Below are positions 18,982-27,356 of a stretch of DNA of 64,000 nt, piece after piece; the first letter of the stretch is position 1, and each line of letters begins with the position of its first letter. Location: NCBI RefSeq assembly GCF_900129235.1, contig NZ_FQUV01000007.1:1-64000 (forward strand), given 5' to 3'. Origin of the DNA: Litoreibacter ascidiaceicola (GTDB taxonomy: Bacteria; Pseudomonadota; Alphaproteobacteria; Rhodobacterales; Rhodobacteraceae). The notes under the pieces are model-generated. The model saw nothing but the letters and a program-made list of their open reading frames with translations. It was not told where the DNA came from and searched no databases. The translations under genes were made by a program, and so were the position numbers.

Positions 18982-19653
18982 ATGACGTGGAATATTCCTA
19001 ATATCCTGACGCTTCTGCGTTTGTTGGCGGCCCCGGGCGTGGCTGTCATGTTTCTGTATTTTCAGCGACCGTGGGCCGACTGGTTTGCGCTCATTTTGTT
19101 TGTAACGGCGGCGCTGACGGATTGGATCGATGGCTACCTCGCGCGCGCATGGAAGCAGGAAAGCAAGTTCGGCGCGATGCTGGACCCGATTGCCGACAAG
19201 GCGATGGTGATCATCGCGTTGCTGGTCATCACAGGCTTTTCCGGCATGAACCCGTGGGTGCTGCTGCCCTCGACCCTGATCATGTTCCGCGAGGTCTTCG
19301 TCTCGGGCCTGCGCGAGTTCCTTGGCGACACGGCTGGCCTGTTGAAGGTGACCAATCTGGCGAAGTGGAAAACCACGGCGCAAATGACCGCCATCGCGGT
19401 GCTATTCGCCACCGGCTTGTTCGAGCACGAGTTTTTAGACCGCACCTCCGGCATGGATAACGAAACGCTGGACGCCATCATGTCGGGCGCGGCCGAAGAC
19501 CCGCTTGGCCTGACATGGTTCGCGGGTGCCGCCGAGATCACCTTCAACATTGGCGCTGTTTTGCTCTGGGCAGCTGCGCTTCTGACTTTGATCACCGGAT
19601 GGGATTATCTGCGCAAGGCGATGCCCTTTCTGCGAGAGGAGGGTAAAACATGA
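18982..19653 (+). CDS. pgsA: CDP-diacylglycerol--glycerol-3-phosphate 3-phosphatidyltransferase
   Basis: A 223-residue integral membrane enzyme making phosphatidylglycerol phosphate, the committed step to phosphatidylglycerol and cardiolipin. The CDP-alcohol phosphotransferase motif is complete at about residues 52-75: DWIDGYLARAW, then FGAMLDPIADK, supplying the four metal-binding aspartates. Several membrane helices follow. It overlaps moaD by 4 nt (ATGA), so lipid and molybdopterin genes share a transcript here. Confidence 0.96.
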   Translation: MTWNIPNILTLLRLLAAPGVAVMFLYFQRPWADWFALILFVTAALTDWIDGYLARAWKQESKFGAMLDPIADKAMVIIALLVITGFSGMNPWVLLPSTLIMFREVFVSGLREFLGDTAGLLKVTNLAKWKTTAQMTAIAVLFATGLFEHEFLDRTSGMDNETLDAIMSGAAEDPLGLTWFAGAAEITFNIGAVLLWAAALLTLITGWDYLRKAMPFLREEGKT

Positions 19654-19898
19654 TCGACGTTTTGTACTTCGCTTGGGTGCGGGAACGCATCGGCATCCCG
19701 AAAGAAAAGCTCCAGACCTCTGCCGTGACGGTAATGGACCTGGTTGAAGAACTCCGCGCGCGCGAGGACCGCTACGCGCTGGCGTTCTCCGACCTGTCGG
19801 CCTTGCGCGTGGCACTGGATCAGGACTTGTCCGAATTCGATGCACCCTTGGACGGCGTGCGCGAGGTCGCGTTCTTCCCGCCCATGACGGGCGGCTGA
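19650..19898 (+). CDS. moaD: Molybdopterin synthase sulfur carrier subunit
   Basis: An 82-residue ubiquitin-fold protein ending in Gly-Gly (PPMTGG), whose C-terminal thiocarboxylate donates sulfur in converting cPMP to molybdopterin. The DVLYFAWVRERIG start is typical of MoaD. It overlaps pgsA by 4 nt, and moaE follows 3 nt after the stop; MoaE is its obligate partner in the synthase heterotetramer. Confidence 0.95.
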   Translation: MIDVLYFAWVRERIGIPKEKLQTSAVTVMDLVEELRAREDRYALAFSDLSALRVALDQDLSEFDAPLDGVREVAFFPPMTGG

Positions 19899-19901
19899 CC
19901 C

Positions 19902-20345
19902 ATGCGTGTCGTCGTGCAGGAAGCCCCGTTTGATCCGGGCGCGGAACTCAACGCTTTCGGCAACGGCGACACTGACATCGGCGCGGTGGTCAGCTTCACT
20001 GGGGTGACCCGGGATGTCTCCGGCGGGCTATCCCGCATGCAGATAGAACACTACCCCGGTATGACCGAACGCGCCTTGATGCAGATCTGCGAAGAGGCGC
20101 AAACACGCTGGAGCCTCGCAGACGTGCTGGTGATCCACCGGTTCGGCACCATGGAGCCGGGTGATAATATCATGATGGTCGCCACGGCATCGCGACACCG
20201 CGCTGACGCCTTCGCAGCAGCAGAGTTCCTGATGGACTACCTAAAATCCCGCGCGCCGTTCTGGAAGAAAGAAATCACCTCCGACGGATCAGAATGGGTT
20301 GCCGCAAAAGACAGTGACGAGGATGCGCTCAATCGTTGGGACTAG
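19902..20345 (+). CDS. moaE: Molybdopterin synthase catalytic subunit
   Basis: A 147-residue MoaE. Conserved blocks include GAVVSFTGVTRD, the EHYPGMTE segment, the IHRFGTMEPGD active-site region, the basic RHRADAF segment and the KSRAPFWKKE motif with the catalytic lysines. Length is normal. It lies 3 nt after moaD. The terminus is about 50 nt from the convergent small membrane protein, with a Rhodobacteraceae-type repeat between them. Confidence 0.96.
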   Translation: MRVVVQEAPFDPGAELNAFGNGDTDIGAVVSFTGVTRDVSGGLSRMQIEHYPGMTERALMQICEEAQTRWSLADVLVIHRFGTMEPGDNIMMVATASRHRADAFAAAEFLMDYLKSRAPFWKKEITSDGSEWVAAKDSDEDALNRWD

Positions 20346-20356
20346 CGCGTTTCCGG

Positions 20357-20385
20357 CTTCATCTTGGCAAAAATATTCCCGCCGG
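20357..20385. repeat. Short Rhodobacteraceae intergenic repeat (TTGGCAAAAATA type)
   Basis: Between the convergent ends of moaE and a small membrane protein gene lies the string CTTCATCTTGGCAAAAATAT followed by TCCCGCCGG. From memory, this motif (often CATCTTGGCAAAAATACTCC) recurs at gene 3' ends across Rhodobacter, Paracoccus and Roseobacter genomes. It is the only clear copy in this window. Function unknown; position suggests transcription end or mRNA 3' processing. Confidence 0.5.
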
Positions 20386-20393
20386 AGGCCCCG

Positions 20394-20723
20394 TCAGGCG
20401 CCTTGGTTGGCCCGCTCGATATAGCCGCGCAGCTCTTCCGCCTCGTGGCGCGCATCGCGCAACCCGTCCATTGCCGCCCTCAACTCCGCTTCGGTCTGTG
20501 ACAGCTGGTTGGTCAGCTCTGCCTCACGCTGTTGCAGATAGGTGATCGCCTGATCGCGGGTCTCTTCGGCGTCGTGCAGGGCTTTGGCCATCTCGTCCAG
20601 CTCTGCCACATCCGCCGTGGTCACGCGGCTGAACCGTTGCACCAGCCAGCAGGTGAACCAGCCGACACAGAACGCCAGAAACAGGATGAATGCGGTGGCG
20701 ATGATGAATTCTGATCTATTCAC
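20394..20723 (-). CDS. Small membrane-anchored coiled-coil protein
   Basis: A 109-residue protein with one N-terminal membrane helix (about residues 5-27) followed by a long charged helix rich in Glu, Ala, Gln and Leu that looks like a coiled coil (about 40-105). Its GTG start lies inside the last codons of the OmpA-type gene (8-nt overlap), so translation is coupled. No known family recognised. It may be a partner of the OmpA-family protein, linking it to the inner membrane or to other envelope factors. Confidence 0.7.
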   Translation of the reverse strand: MNRSEFIIATAFILFLAFCVGWFTCWLVQRFSRVTTADVAELDEMAKALHDAEETRDQAITYLQQREAELTNQLSQTEAELRAAMDGLRDARHEAEELRGYIERANQGA

Positions 20724-22593
20724 TTGGTGTCTCGGTTTCTGCTTCAGTTGTGTCGCCCTCAGGCTCGTCTGTGGCCGCCGCACGAGCGTCTGTCAACAGC
20801 TTGAACTCGATGCGGCGGTTGGCTTCCCGCCCGTCAGCGGTGTCGTTATCGGCAATCGGGTCAGTCTCGCCATACCCCTTGGAGGAGATGTTGCTCGTCA
20901 GAACTCTACGAGCTAGCAATGCTGCCCGCACCGCATCTGCGCGTTGTTGGCTCAGGGCCGTATTCATTTCTTCGCGGCCTTGGCTATCGGTGTAGCCGCC
21001 AATTTCCATCCTCACACGCTCGCATTGCTTTGCAATCTCCGCGATCCGGTCAACCGTGCGACCTGCGGCCTCTGTAATCTCCGAGGATGACGGCTCGAAC
21101 ACAATCTTGGCCGAGTTCAGGATCGTGTTTATCCGCGCCACGCATTCTTCGGGTGTCGGAAGGTCCAGGGTTGTGTCCAGCATCTCGTCATACCGGACAT
21201 TTACCTCGAAATTCTCCGAGTCGCCCAATTTGTCTGCAAGCTTTCTGGAGATGGTATCCGAAGCCGATTGGTCACCGCTGACGCCGCGAATTTCGACATA
21301 GTCTTTCTGAACGACAGCGCTGCCGTTTTCCAAACTTGCCAATGCCTCAAGCGCTGCCAGCACACGTACGGGCCAGCTTTCCGGAAGCGTGGAATCGTCG
21401 CGCGTTGCCAAATAGACCTTGTCGCTGCCAAACTGCGCGCGTGCGAACGAGCCAACAATCTGTTCGACATTGTCATCGGGCAGCCTGCCGCGAAGTTGCA
21501 CCAGACCTTCCGGGCTTCGGGTCGCGACGAACTCGATAGCGGCCTCTGCACCGGTGCCGTCCACAACGACTTTCTCCGGCAGCACCGCGTGCAGCGAGAA
21601 CACTTCGGGCAGCGCCGCATCGACTTCACCGACCACGCGGTCAAAGGTGCCTTGGCCGGTCGTATCAAGTGCTACCATGGTGATGTCGGCATCCGAAAAC
21701 GTCAAAGAGCCGCCACCAACATCTTTGAGCCCCGCAATCGCAACCTCGACAGCTTTGGCCCAGTTGGGGGATGGGACACCCAGCCCGATGGCGCATTCCG
21801 GCTTCTCGATGCGGCCTGCGGCACTGGCTGCAAGAAGAATACGGCGCTTGGTTTCTTCGGTATCGGCAGAGCAGGCGTCGAAAGCGGCCACACCTTCCGC
21901 ATCCAGCGTGAACCGAAGGGTGAACGGCGTGATGACCGGTCGCGGCGCAGAAATATTCAGAGCAAGGCGCACCCCGTTTGGCGCGCTGCGGGCCAGTTGC
22001 GATTCGATGCGCCGTTTGCTGTCGGGACTATCGGAAATGGCCGTGATTTCGATCAGGTCGGCGGACACAGATATTTTCGAGCGTTCCAGATCGCGTAGCG
22101 CTTTGATCGAATACGCCAGTGCCGGCTCCCAGTTGGCGGGCACCGGGTAATTGGCGGTTTCCAGAAGGTCGGTGATCTCGGACCCTTCGGCCAGATCACG
22201 CAGCTGGTCGGCGATACTGTCGCCTTCCTCGGTAGGCGGGATCAGCCCGATCAACGAGATACCTTCGCCATTGCGCAGCATCTCGACCGAAAAACGCGGC
22301 GCTTCGATTTTTTCACGCGCCTTCACATCCATGTTGTCGACGATCCGGTCGGGATCAACCACCGCTCCAACGGCAGATACAACGCGAAAACGGGTGGCTT
22401 CGTCAGGGGCTTCCCCGCCCAAAGCAACAAGCAGTCCGTCTGTGGTGACAGTTGTCCAATCGTGCTCCCCGTCGATCAGCTTGGAGGTCACAACCTCCGC
22501 AGATCGGGTCTCCACCAGCCCAGCCGACACCCACGCGCCCCCAACGGATAGGGCGGCAGCAAAGCAGAAAGCAGCAATTGTCTTTAGTCTCAT
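20716..22593 (-). CDS. OmpA family protein with BON-like repeats
   Basis: A 625-residue envelope protein. Residues 1-24 form a hydrophobic segment without a strong cleavage site, so it may be a signal anchor. The long middle region appears to hold several BON-like alpha/beta repeats (segments such as VRLALNISAP, VQLRGRLPDDN and VEIRGVSGD). Residues about 470-605 are an OmpA-type peptidoglycan-binding domain, with GGYTDSQG, LSQQRADAV and ANRRIEF. The acidic Thr/Glu-rich tail is probably disordered. It is co-transcribed with the coiled-coil membrane protein. Likely role: anchoring the envelope to peptidoglycan. Confidence 0.83.
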   Translation of the reverse strand: MRLKTIAAFCFAAALSVGGAWVSAGLVETRSAEVVTSKLIDGEHDWTTVTTDGLLVALGGEAPDEATRFRVVSAVGAVVDPDRIVDNMDVKAREKIEAPRFSVEMLRNGEGISLIGLIPPTEEGDSIADQLRDLAEGSEITDLLETANYPVPANWEPALAYSIKALRDLERSKISVSADLIEITAISDSPDSKRRIESQLARSAPNGVRLALNISAPRPVITPFTLRFTLDAEGVAAFDACSADTEETKRRILLAASAAGRIEKPECAIGLGVPSPNWAKAVEVAIAGLKDVGGGSLTFSDADITMVALDTTGQGTFDRVVGEVDAALPEVFSLHAVLPEKVVVDGTGAEAAIEFVATRSPEGLVQLRGRLPDDNVEQIVGSFARAQFGSDKVYLATRDDSTLPESWPVRVLAALEALASLENGSAVVQKDYVEIRGVSGDQSASDTISRKLADKLGDSENFEVNVRYDEMLDTTLDLPTPEECVARINTILNSAKIVFEPSSSEITEAAGRTVDRIAEIAKQCERVRMEIGGYTDSQGREEMNTALSQQRADAVRAALLARRVLTSNISSKGYGETDPIADNDTADGREANRRIEFKLLTDARAAATDEPEGDTTEAETETPSE

Positions 22594-22663
22594 ACGGTTC
22601 GTCTACCATTGAAGGTGCGGCAAGGCACTCATACCGTCTAAAGCGGACGGCTGGGTTGTTCAA

Positions 22664-23629
22664 TCACAGCAACGCCGCAGCGGCAAGAAACAGCGCACAA
22701 ATTAGACCCGCGTCGCGATTGGATCGGAACAAGCGCATGCAGACGGTCCAGTCCTCGGTATCCAGACGGCGCAACTGCCAGACCATATGCCACCCGAAAG
22801 CCCACGCCCCCGATAGGGCGAGCGTCAAAGCCATAATATTTGCATCAGGAACAAGCCCCACGATGATGGCGATGGCCATCAACAGGACCGACACTGCCAT
22901 GAACAGGCGCAACCACCAAACAGAGTCCTCGCCAAACAGCCGCGCGGTTGATTTGATACCGATCAGCGCGTCGTCTTCTTTGTCTTGGTGGGCGTAAATC
23001 GTGTCGTAAAACAGCGTCCACGAGATACCGGCGAGGTACAAAATCACCGGAGCGGCACTCAAAGACCCCGTATGCGCGGTCCACGCCAGCAGTGCACCCC
23101 AGTTGAACGCAAGTCCCAGAAACACCTGCGGCCACCATGTGAACCGCTTGGCAAACGGGTAGATCGCGACTGGCAGCAGCGCCAGAATGCCCAGCACAAT
23201 GGCTGCGGTGTTGAAGGTGAGCAAAATGAAGAAGGACACCAAGGCCTGCACAGCCATCCAGATCACGGCGCCCTTGACCGTCACCTGCCCCGACGGCAGC
23301 GGTCGCGACTTGGTACGCGCAACCTGCGCATCAAGGTCACGGTCGCTGATGTCGTTCCAAGTACACCCCGCGCCGCGCATCAAAAACGCGCCCAAGGCGC
23401 AGCCCACGATGATCCAGAGGTCAAACCAGCTAAGTCCAGCAGGGTCGGCGGCGGCCGCCAACAAGACACCCCACCAGCACGGCAGCAGCAACAACCACGT
23501 CCCGATAGGCCGGTCGGCACGGCTCAACCGCAGATAGGGACGGGTGACAGCGGGGGCCCAAGTGTCGACCCAGTTCTGATCGACAGCATCAATGACTTGG
23601 CCCTCTGGCGTTTGGCGTGTCTCGCTCAT
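22664..23629 (-). CDS. ubiA: 4-hydroxybenzoate octaprenyltransferase (polyprenyltransferase)
   Basis: A 321-residue integral membrane prenyltransferase that attaches the polyprenyl tail to 4-hydroxybenzoate in ubiquinone synthesis. Both aspartate-rich motifs are present: NDISDRDLDAQV (about residue 95) and the later DTIYAHQDKEDD. GRP-type segments such as SRADRPIGTWLL and RTKSRPLPSG fit UbiA. Bases upstream stay open to 23869, but the ATG at 23629 gives the usual N-terminus, and the extra 80 residues would be antisense to rsmE. Its start codon abuts that of divergent rsmE. Confidence 0.94.
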   Translation of the reverse strand: MSETRQTPEGQVIDAVDQNWVDTWAPAVTRPYLRLSRADRPIGTWLLLLPCWWGVLLAAAADPAGLSWFDLWIIVGCALGAFLMRGAGCTWNDISDRDLDAQVARTKSRPLPSGQVTVKGAVIWMAVQALVSFFILLTFNTAAIVLGILALLPVAIYPFAKRFTWWPQVFLGLAFNWGALLAWTAHTGSLSAAPVILYLAGISWTLFYDTIYAHQDKEDDALIGIKSTARLFGEDSVWWLRLFMAVSVLLMAIAIIVGLVPDANIMALTLALSGAWAFGWHMVWQLRRLDTEDWTVCMRLFRSNRDAGLICALFLAAAALL

Positions 23630-23641
23630 ATGTTCAGCCCC

Positions 23642-24367
23642 ATGGAACGCGCAAAAATCAGGTTGTTTGTAGAGCAGCCATTGGGGCAGGGCAATTCCGT
23701 CCCGATGACGCAGCCGCAGGCGAATTATCTTTTCAACGTCATGCGCCTTGGCGTCGGTGACGTGGTCGCCCTGTTCAACGGTCAGGACGGCGAATGGACC
23801 GCTCGCGTCGTCGACGCCGCCAAGCGGCGCGGCATGGTGGTCTGCGAGCAGCAGACCTTGCCCCTGCAAACGCCCCCCGACCTGTGGCTCCTGTTCGCGC
23901 CGATCAAAAAGGCCCGCACGGATTTCATCGTGGAAAAAGCTGCCGAAATGGGGGCCGCCAAGATTTTTCCCGTAAACACCGACTACACCAATTCAGACCG
24001 CATCCGGCAGGACAAGCTGCAAGCCCACGCCATCGAGGCCGCAGAACAATGCGGCGGCACTTATGTGCCGGAGGTGGCGAATATCCAGAAGCTGTCCGCC
24101 ATGCTCGACACATGGCCCGAGGATCGCCACCTTCTGTTCTGCGACGAATCCATGGCGGGGGAGCCGTCCCGCCTGAATGATTTGCCCCAAGGACCGTGGG
24201 CAATCGTCATCGGTCCCGAAGGCGGCTTCTCCGAACGCGAACGGGACATCCTCCGCAACCACTCCAACAGCCACGCCATCAGCCTCGGCCCGCGCATCCT
24301 GCGCGCTGACACAGCCGCCGTCGCGGCCTTGGCACTTTGGCAAACAGCCCTCGGGGACTGGGTGTGA
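23642..24367 (+). CDS. rsmE: 16S rRNA m3U1498 methyltransferase
   Basis: A 241-residue SPOUT methyltransferase that methylates N3 of U1498 in 16S rRNA. The PUA-like N-terminus (KIRLFVEQPL, HYLFNVMRL-type NYLFNVMRL) and the SAM knot motifs VIGPEGGFS and LGPRILRADTA are diagnostic. Translation may begin at 23642 or four codons earlier at 23630; neither has a clear ribosome-binding site, so the start is uncertain. The stop overlaps the GTG of the next gene. Confidence 0.93.
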   Translation: MERAKIRLFVEQPLGQGNSVPMTQPQANYLFNVMRLGVGDVVALFNGQDGEWTARVVDAAKRRGMVVCEQQTLPLQTPPDLWLLFAPIKKARTDFIVEKAAEMGAAKIFPVNTDYTNSDRIRQDKLQAHAIEAAEQCGGTYVPEVANIQKLSAMLDTWPEDRHLLFCDESMAGEPSRLNDLPQGPWAIVIGPEGGFSERERDILRNHSNSHAISLGPRILRADTAAVAALALWQTALGDWV

Positions 24368-24888
24368 TCCGTCCCGAACTGCAAGACCTGTTCTGGCGCT
24401 ATTTCGAGCTGCTGGTCGGCGCGGCAATCACTGTGGTTGGCGTGATGATCTTCAATCTTCACGGCCTGCTCTGGCAGGGCATCGGCGGGGTGTTTGCTGT
24501 CGCAGGCCTCGCAATCTCATGGACGGCATGGCGTCGCGCACGCCTAACTTCCAAACGCCATGACGGCCCCGGCGTGGTCGAGGTGGACGAGCGCCAAATC
24601 ACCTATTTCGCCCCCCTTGGTGGCGGTGCCGTGTCGATTAATGATCTGGCGCGCGTGACCATCCTGACCAACGACCAAGGGCCGTTTGCCGAAGACATCC
24701 ATTGGCTACTGGAAGAAAACGGCGGACCCCGCCTGCTGATCCCCAACTCTGCCGAAGGGGCGGCCCAGCTGTTTGACGCGCTGGCACCATTGAAGGGTGT
24801 GGATTTCGAGGCCGCGATCCGCGCCATGGGGTCGACCACCCCTGACAGCTTTGTGATCTGGGCCAAAGAGCCGGTTCGCCTGCATTGA
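24364..24888 (+). CDS. Uncharacterised two-helix membrane protein
   Basis: A 174-residue protein not recognised. Two hydrophobic helices lie at about residues 18-36 and 38-56, followed by a soluble domain of about 110 residues with alternating beta-strand character (VVEVDERQITYFAP, GGAVSINDLARVTIL), reminiscent of PH-like domains attached to membrane pairs. The GTG start at 24364 overlaps the rsmE stop (GTGA), so it is translationally coupled to rsmE. Confidence 0.75.
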   Translation: MIRPELQDLFWRYFELLVGAAITVVGVMIFNLHGLLWQGIGGVFAVAGLAISWTAWRRARLTSKRHDGPGVVEVDERQITYFAPLGGGAVSINDLARVTILTNDQGPFAEDIHWLLEENGGPRLLIPNSAEGAAQLFDALAPLKGVDFEAAIRAMGSTTPDSFVIWAKEPVRLH

Positions 24889-24946
24889 CATCCCCCGCAA
24901 ATCGCCTCACCCCTAGACGTCAAACCAGTTAGGCGGAGCCTCCGAC

Positions 24947-26317
24947 ATGTCCATTCCCCAATCCGGCGGCGGCCTGATCACCGACCATTCCCAACTTGCG
25001 CAACTGCTGGCCGACGGCTGCAAGCCCAAGGAAGATTGGCGCATTGGCACCGAGCACGAGAAATTCGGCTACTGCCAAGACACCCACAAACCGCTGCCCT
25101 ATGAGGGCGACCGCTCCATCAACGCCGTCCTGTCCGGCTTGCGCGACCGCTTCGGCTGGGCACCTGTTGAGGAAGGCGGGTACCTGATCGGCCTGACCAA
25201 GGATGGCGCTAACGTTTCGTTGGAACCCGGCGGTGCGCTTGAGCTGTCCGGCGCACCTTTGGAGACCGTCCACCAAACCTGCGATGAGGTAAACATCCAC
25301 TTGGCCGAGGTGAAGTCCGTCTCCGACGAGATTGGCGTCAAATTTATCGGCCTCGGGGCCGCGCCGGAATGGAGCCATGAGGAAATGCCCCTCATGCCCA
25401 AGGGCCGCTACAAGCTGATGAACAACTACATGGAAAAAGTCGGCACCATGGGCACCGCCATGATGCGCCGCACTTGCACCGTGCAAGTGAACCTCGATTT
25501 CGGCTCCGAGGCCGACATGGTCCAAAAGATGCGCGTCGCCTTGGCATTGCAACCCGTGGCCACGGCCCTTTTCGCCAACTCGCCTTTCTTTGAAGGCAAG
25601 CTCAACGGCCACAAATCATGGCGCTCCCGCATCTGGCGCGCGCTGGATGACGACCGCACCGGCATGCTGCCTTTCGTCTTCGATGAAGGCATGGGGTTCG
25701 AGGCATGGGTGCAATGGGTGCTCGATGTGCCGATGTATTTCGTCTACCGCGACGGCAAATATATCGACGCGCTGGGCATGTCCTTCCGCGACTTCCTGAA
25801 AGGTAAATTACCTGCTTTGCCGGGTGAAAAGCCGTTGCTGTCAGACTGGGCCGACCACTTGACCACAGTATTCCCCGAAGCGCGGGTCAAGCAGTTCATC
25901 GAAATGCGCGGTGCGGATGGTGGTCCGTGGCGCAGGCTTTGCGCGTTGCCTGCGTTCTGGACGGGGCTTTGTTATGACCAAACCGCGCTCGACGCCGCGT
26001 GGGACGTCGCCAAAGGCTGGGACGCCGAGACCCGCGAGGCATGGCGCGTTGCTGCCTCCGTCGACGGTTTGGCGGCGGAAGTGAACGGCATGAAGATGAT
26101 CGACCTTGCCCGCGAGGTGGTCGCGATCTCCGAAGCCGGCCTGAAAGCCCGCGCCAAACCCGGCGCCGGTGGCTTGGTTCCGGACGAGACGCATTTCCTG
26201 AACGCCTTGAAGGAAAGCATCGAGACGGGCCAAACCCCTGCGGATGAATTGCTGGCAAAGTATCACGGCGATTGGAACGGCGACCTCAGCCGTATCTACG
26301 ACGAGTACAGCTACTAG
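24947..26317 (+). CDS. gshA: Glutamate--cysteine ligase (plant/alphaproteobacterial type)
   Basis: A 456-residue class 3 gamma-glutamylcysteine synthetase, the first step of glutathione synthesis. WRIGTEHEKFGY at about residues 27-38 is the conserved glutamate/ATP site. TCTVQVNLDFGSE and MRGADGGPW are the further signatures of this class. An AGGCGGAG box lies upstream. Its TAG stop is shared in a CTAG with the convergent DUF805 gene. Confidence 0.95.
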   Translation: MSIPQSGGGLITDHSQLAQLLADGCKPKEDWRIGTEHEKFGYCQDTHKPLPYEGDRSINAVLSGLRDRFGWAPVEEGGYLIGLTKDGANVSLEPGGALELSGAPLETVHQTCDEVNIHLAEVKSVSDEIGVKFIGLGAAPEWSHEEMPLMPKGRYKLMNNYMEKVGTMGTAMMRRTCTVQVNLDFGSEADMVQKMRVALALQPVATALFANSPFFEGKLNGHKSWRSRIWRALDDDRTGMLPFVFDEGMGFEAWVQWVLDVPMYFVYRDGKYIDALGMSFRDFLKGKLPALPGEKPLLSDWADHLTTVFPEARVKQFIEMRGADGGPWRRLCALPAFWTGLCYDQTALDAAWDVAKGWDAETREAWRVAASVDGLAAEVNGMKMIDLAREVVAISEAGLKARAKPGAGGLVPDETHFLNALKESIETGQTPADELLAKYHGDWNGDLSRIYDEYSY

Positions 26318-26739
26318 TCGTTGTCGCGGACCAACGGAACGCGGGAGCTACCATAGGTCAGCCCCTCCGGCTTGGCGCGGCCCAGCGGGTCGTCGCCATA
26401 CCCGTTCGGTCCCTCGTCACCCGGCAAGACCGCAAGGATCAGCAGGGCAAGCTGGCCGAAAGGCACAACACCCAAAAGCACCAACCACGTGGTCAGCCCT
26501 TTGTCATGCAACCGCCGCGCCATCACGGCGAGGGATGCCGGAAACAGCCCCAGCAGGAAGACCACTGGCGGCCAAAGCACATCATCGCCGGATTCCACCG
26601 AGAGAATGGTGTAGATGGCGGTGACAATCAGGCCCCCGTAGAAGATCACGAAAAACCACCAGAACTCCGCCCGCGCTGCGCGCCCGCGCCACTGAAAGCT
26701 TTTTGAAAGGCAGGAGCGGAGGGCTGCGACCGGTCCCAT
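26314..26739 (-). CDS. DUF805 family membrane protein
   Basis: A 141-residue membrane protein with the DUF805 pattern: an N-terminal WRGRAARAEFWWF segment, then about four helices, with RRLHDKG before the third. Function of the family is unknown. It is the last gene of the pyrB operon, and its start overlaps the plsY stop (TGATG). Convergent with gshA, overlapping by 4 nt. Confidence 0.88.
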   Translation of the reverse strand: MGPVAALRSCLSKSFQWRGRAARAEFWWFFVIFYGGLIVTAIYTILSVESGDDVLWPPVVFLLGLFPASLAVMARRLHDKGLTTWLVLLGVVPFGQLALLILAVLPGDEGPNGYGDDPLGRAKPEGLTYGSSRVPLVRDND

Positions 26740-27356
26740 CAGCTTTTCCTAAGTTGGATTTTTTTCTCAGTACCGCTCAGAATTCGACGAATATTGCCCG
26801 CATGGCGCATCCAGATCAGCGCGCCCAGCAACGCCGCCAGCATCACGTAACTTGGCAGGCCCATGAAGTGCAGCCAAAGTGGCATCAGCGCCGCTGCGGC
26901 TAATGCGGCGAGCGACGAAATCCGGAAAGCCAGCGCGAAGGCCAGCCATGTCAGGCAAGCCGCCAGCCCCGCGAAGAACGACAGCGCCAGCAGGGTGCCA
27001 AGGTATGTCGCGACGCCCTTGCCGCCGTTGAAATTCAGCCAGACGGGGAAGATGTGGCCGATGAAGGCGGCCAGCCCTGCCAGCTGCGCGGCATCCTCAC
27101 CGATGAAGAACCGTGCCAGCAAAACCGCGATGCCGCCCTTGCCCGCGTCCAGCAACAACGTCGCCAAAGCGGCGCTTTTGGAGCCGGTGCGCAGCACGTT
27201 TGTGGCCCCGATATTGCCCGATCCGATCTGGCGCAGGTCGCCGAGGCCCATGGCCTTGGCAATGACCAACCCGAAGGGGATGGAGCCGAGCAGGTAGGAC
27301 GCGACGGCGACGAAAACCAGAAGGTAGGGGGCGGTAACGATCTCAGGCACGGGCAT
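26739..27356 (-). CDS. plsY: Acyl-phosphate:glycerol-3-phosphate acyltransferase
   Basis: A 205-residue integral membrane enzyme that makes lysophosphatidic acid from acyl-phosphate and glycerol-3-phosphate. All three conserved loops are visible: GSIPFGL near residue 25, RQIGSGNIGATN near 45, and the GHIFPVWLNFNGGKGVAT region near 100. The ATG at 27356 is preferred; it overlaps the dihydroorotase-like gene end by 14 nt. Its place at the end of a pyrimidine operon links membrane lipid synthesis to the genes upstream. Confidence 0.95.
   Translation of the reverse strand: MPVPEIVTAPYLLVFVAVASYLLGSIPFGLVIAKAMGLGDLRQIGSGNIGATNVLRTGSKSAALATLLLDAGKGGIAVLLARFFIGEDAAQLAGLAAFIGHIFPVWLNFNGGKGVATYLGTLLALSFFAGLAACLTWLAFALAFRISSLAALAAAALMPLWLHFMGLPSYVMLAALLGALIWMRHAGNIRRILSGTEKKIQLRKS

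Noticed and set aside
17665-19383. A 572-codon minus-strand frame
   Set aside because: It is antisense to gluconate 5-dehydrogenase, gluconokinase and pgsA, all with strong motifs. Its translation is rich in Arg, His and Gln without family signatures.
22985-23641. Upstream extension of the rsmE frame by about 215 codons
   Set aside because: This stretch is antisense to ubiA and has a low-complexity basic composition; RsmE proteins normally begin near 23642.
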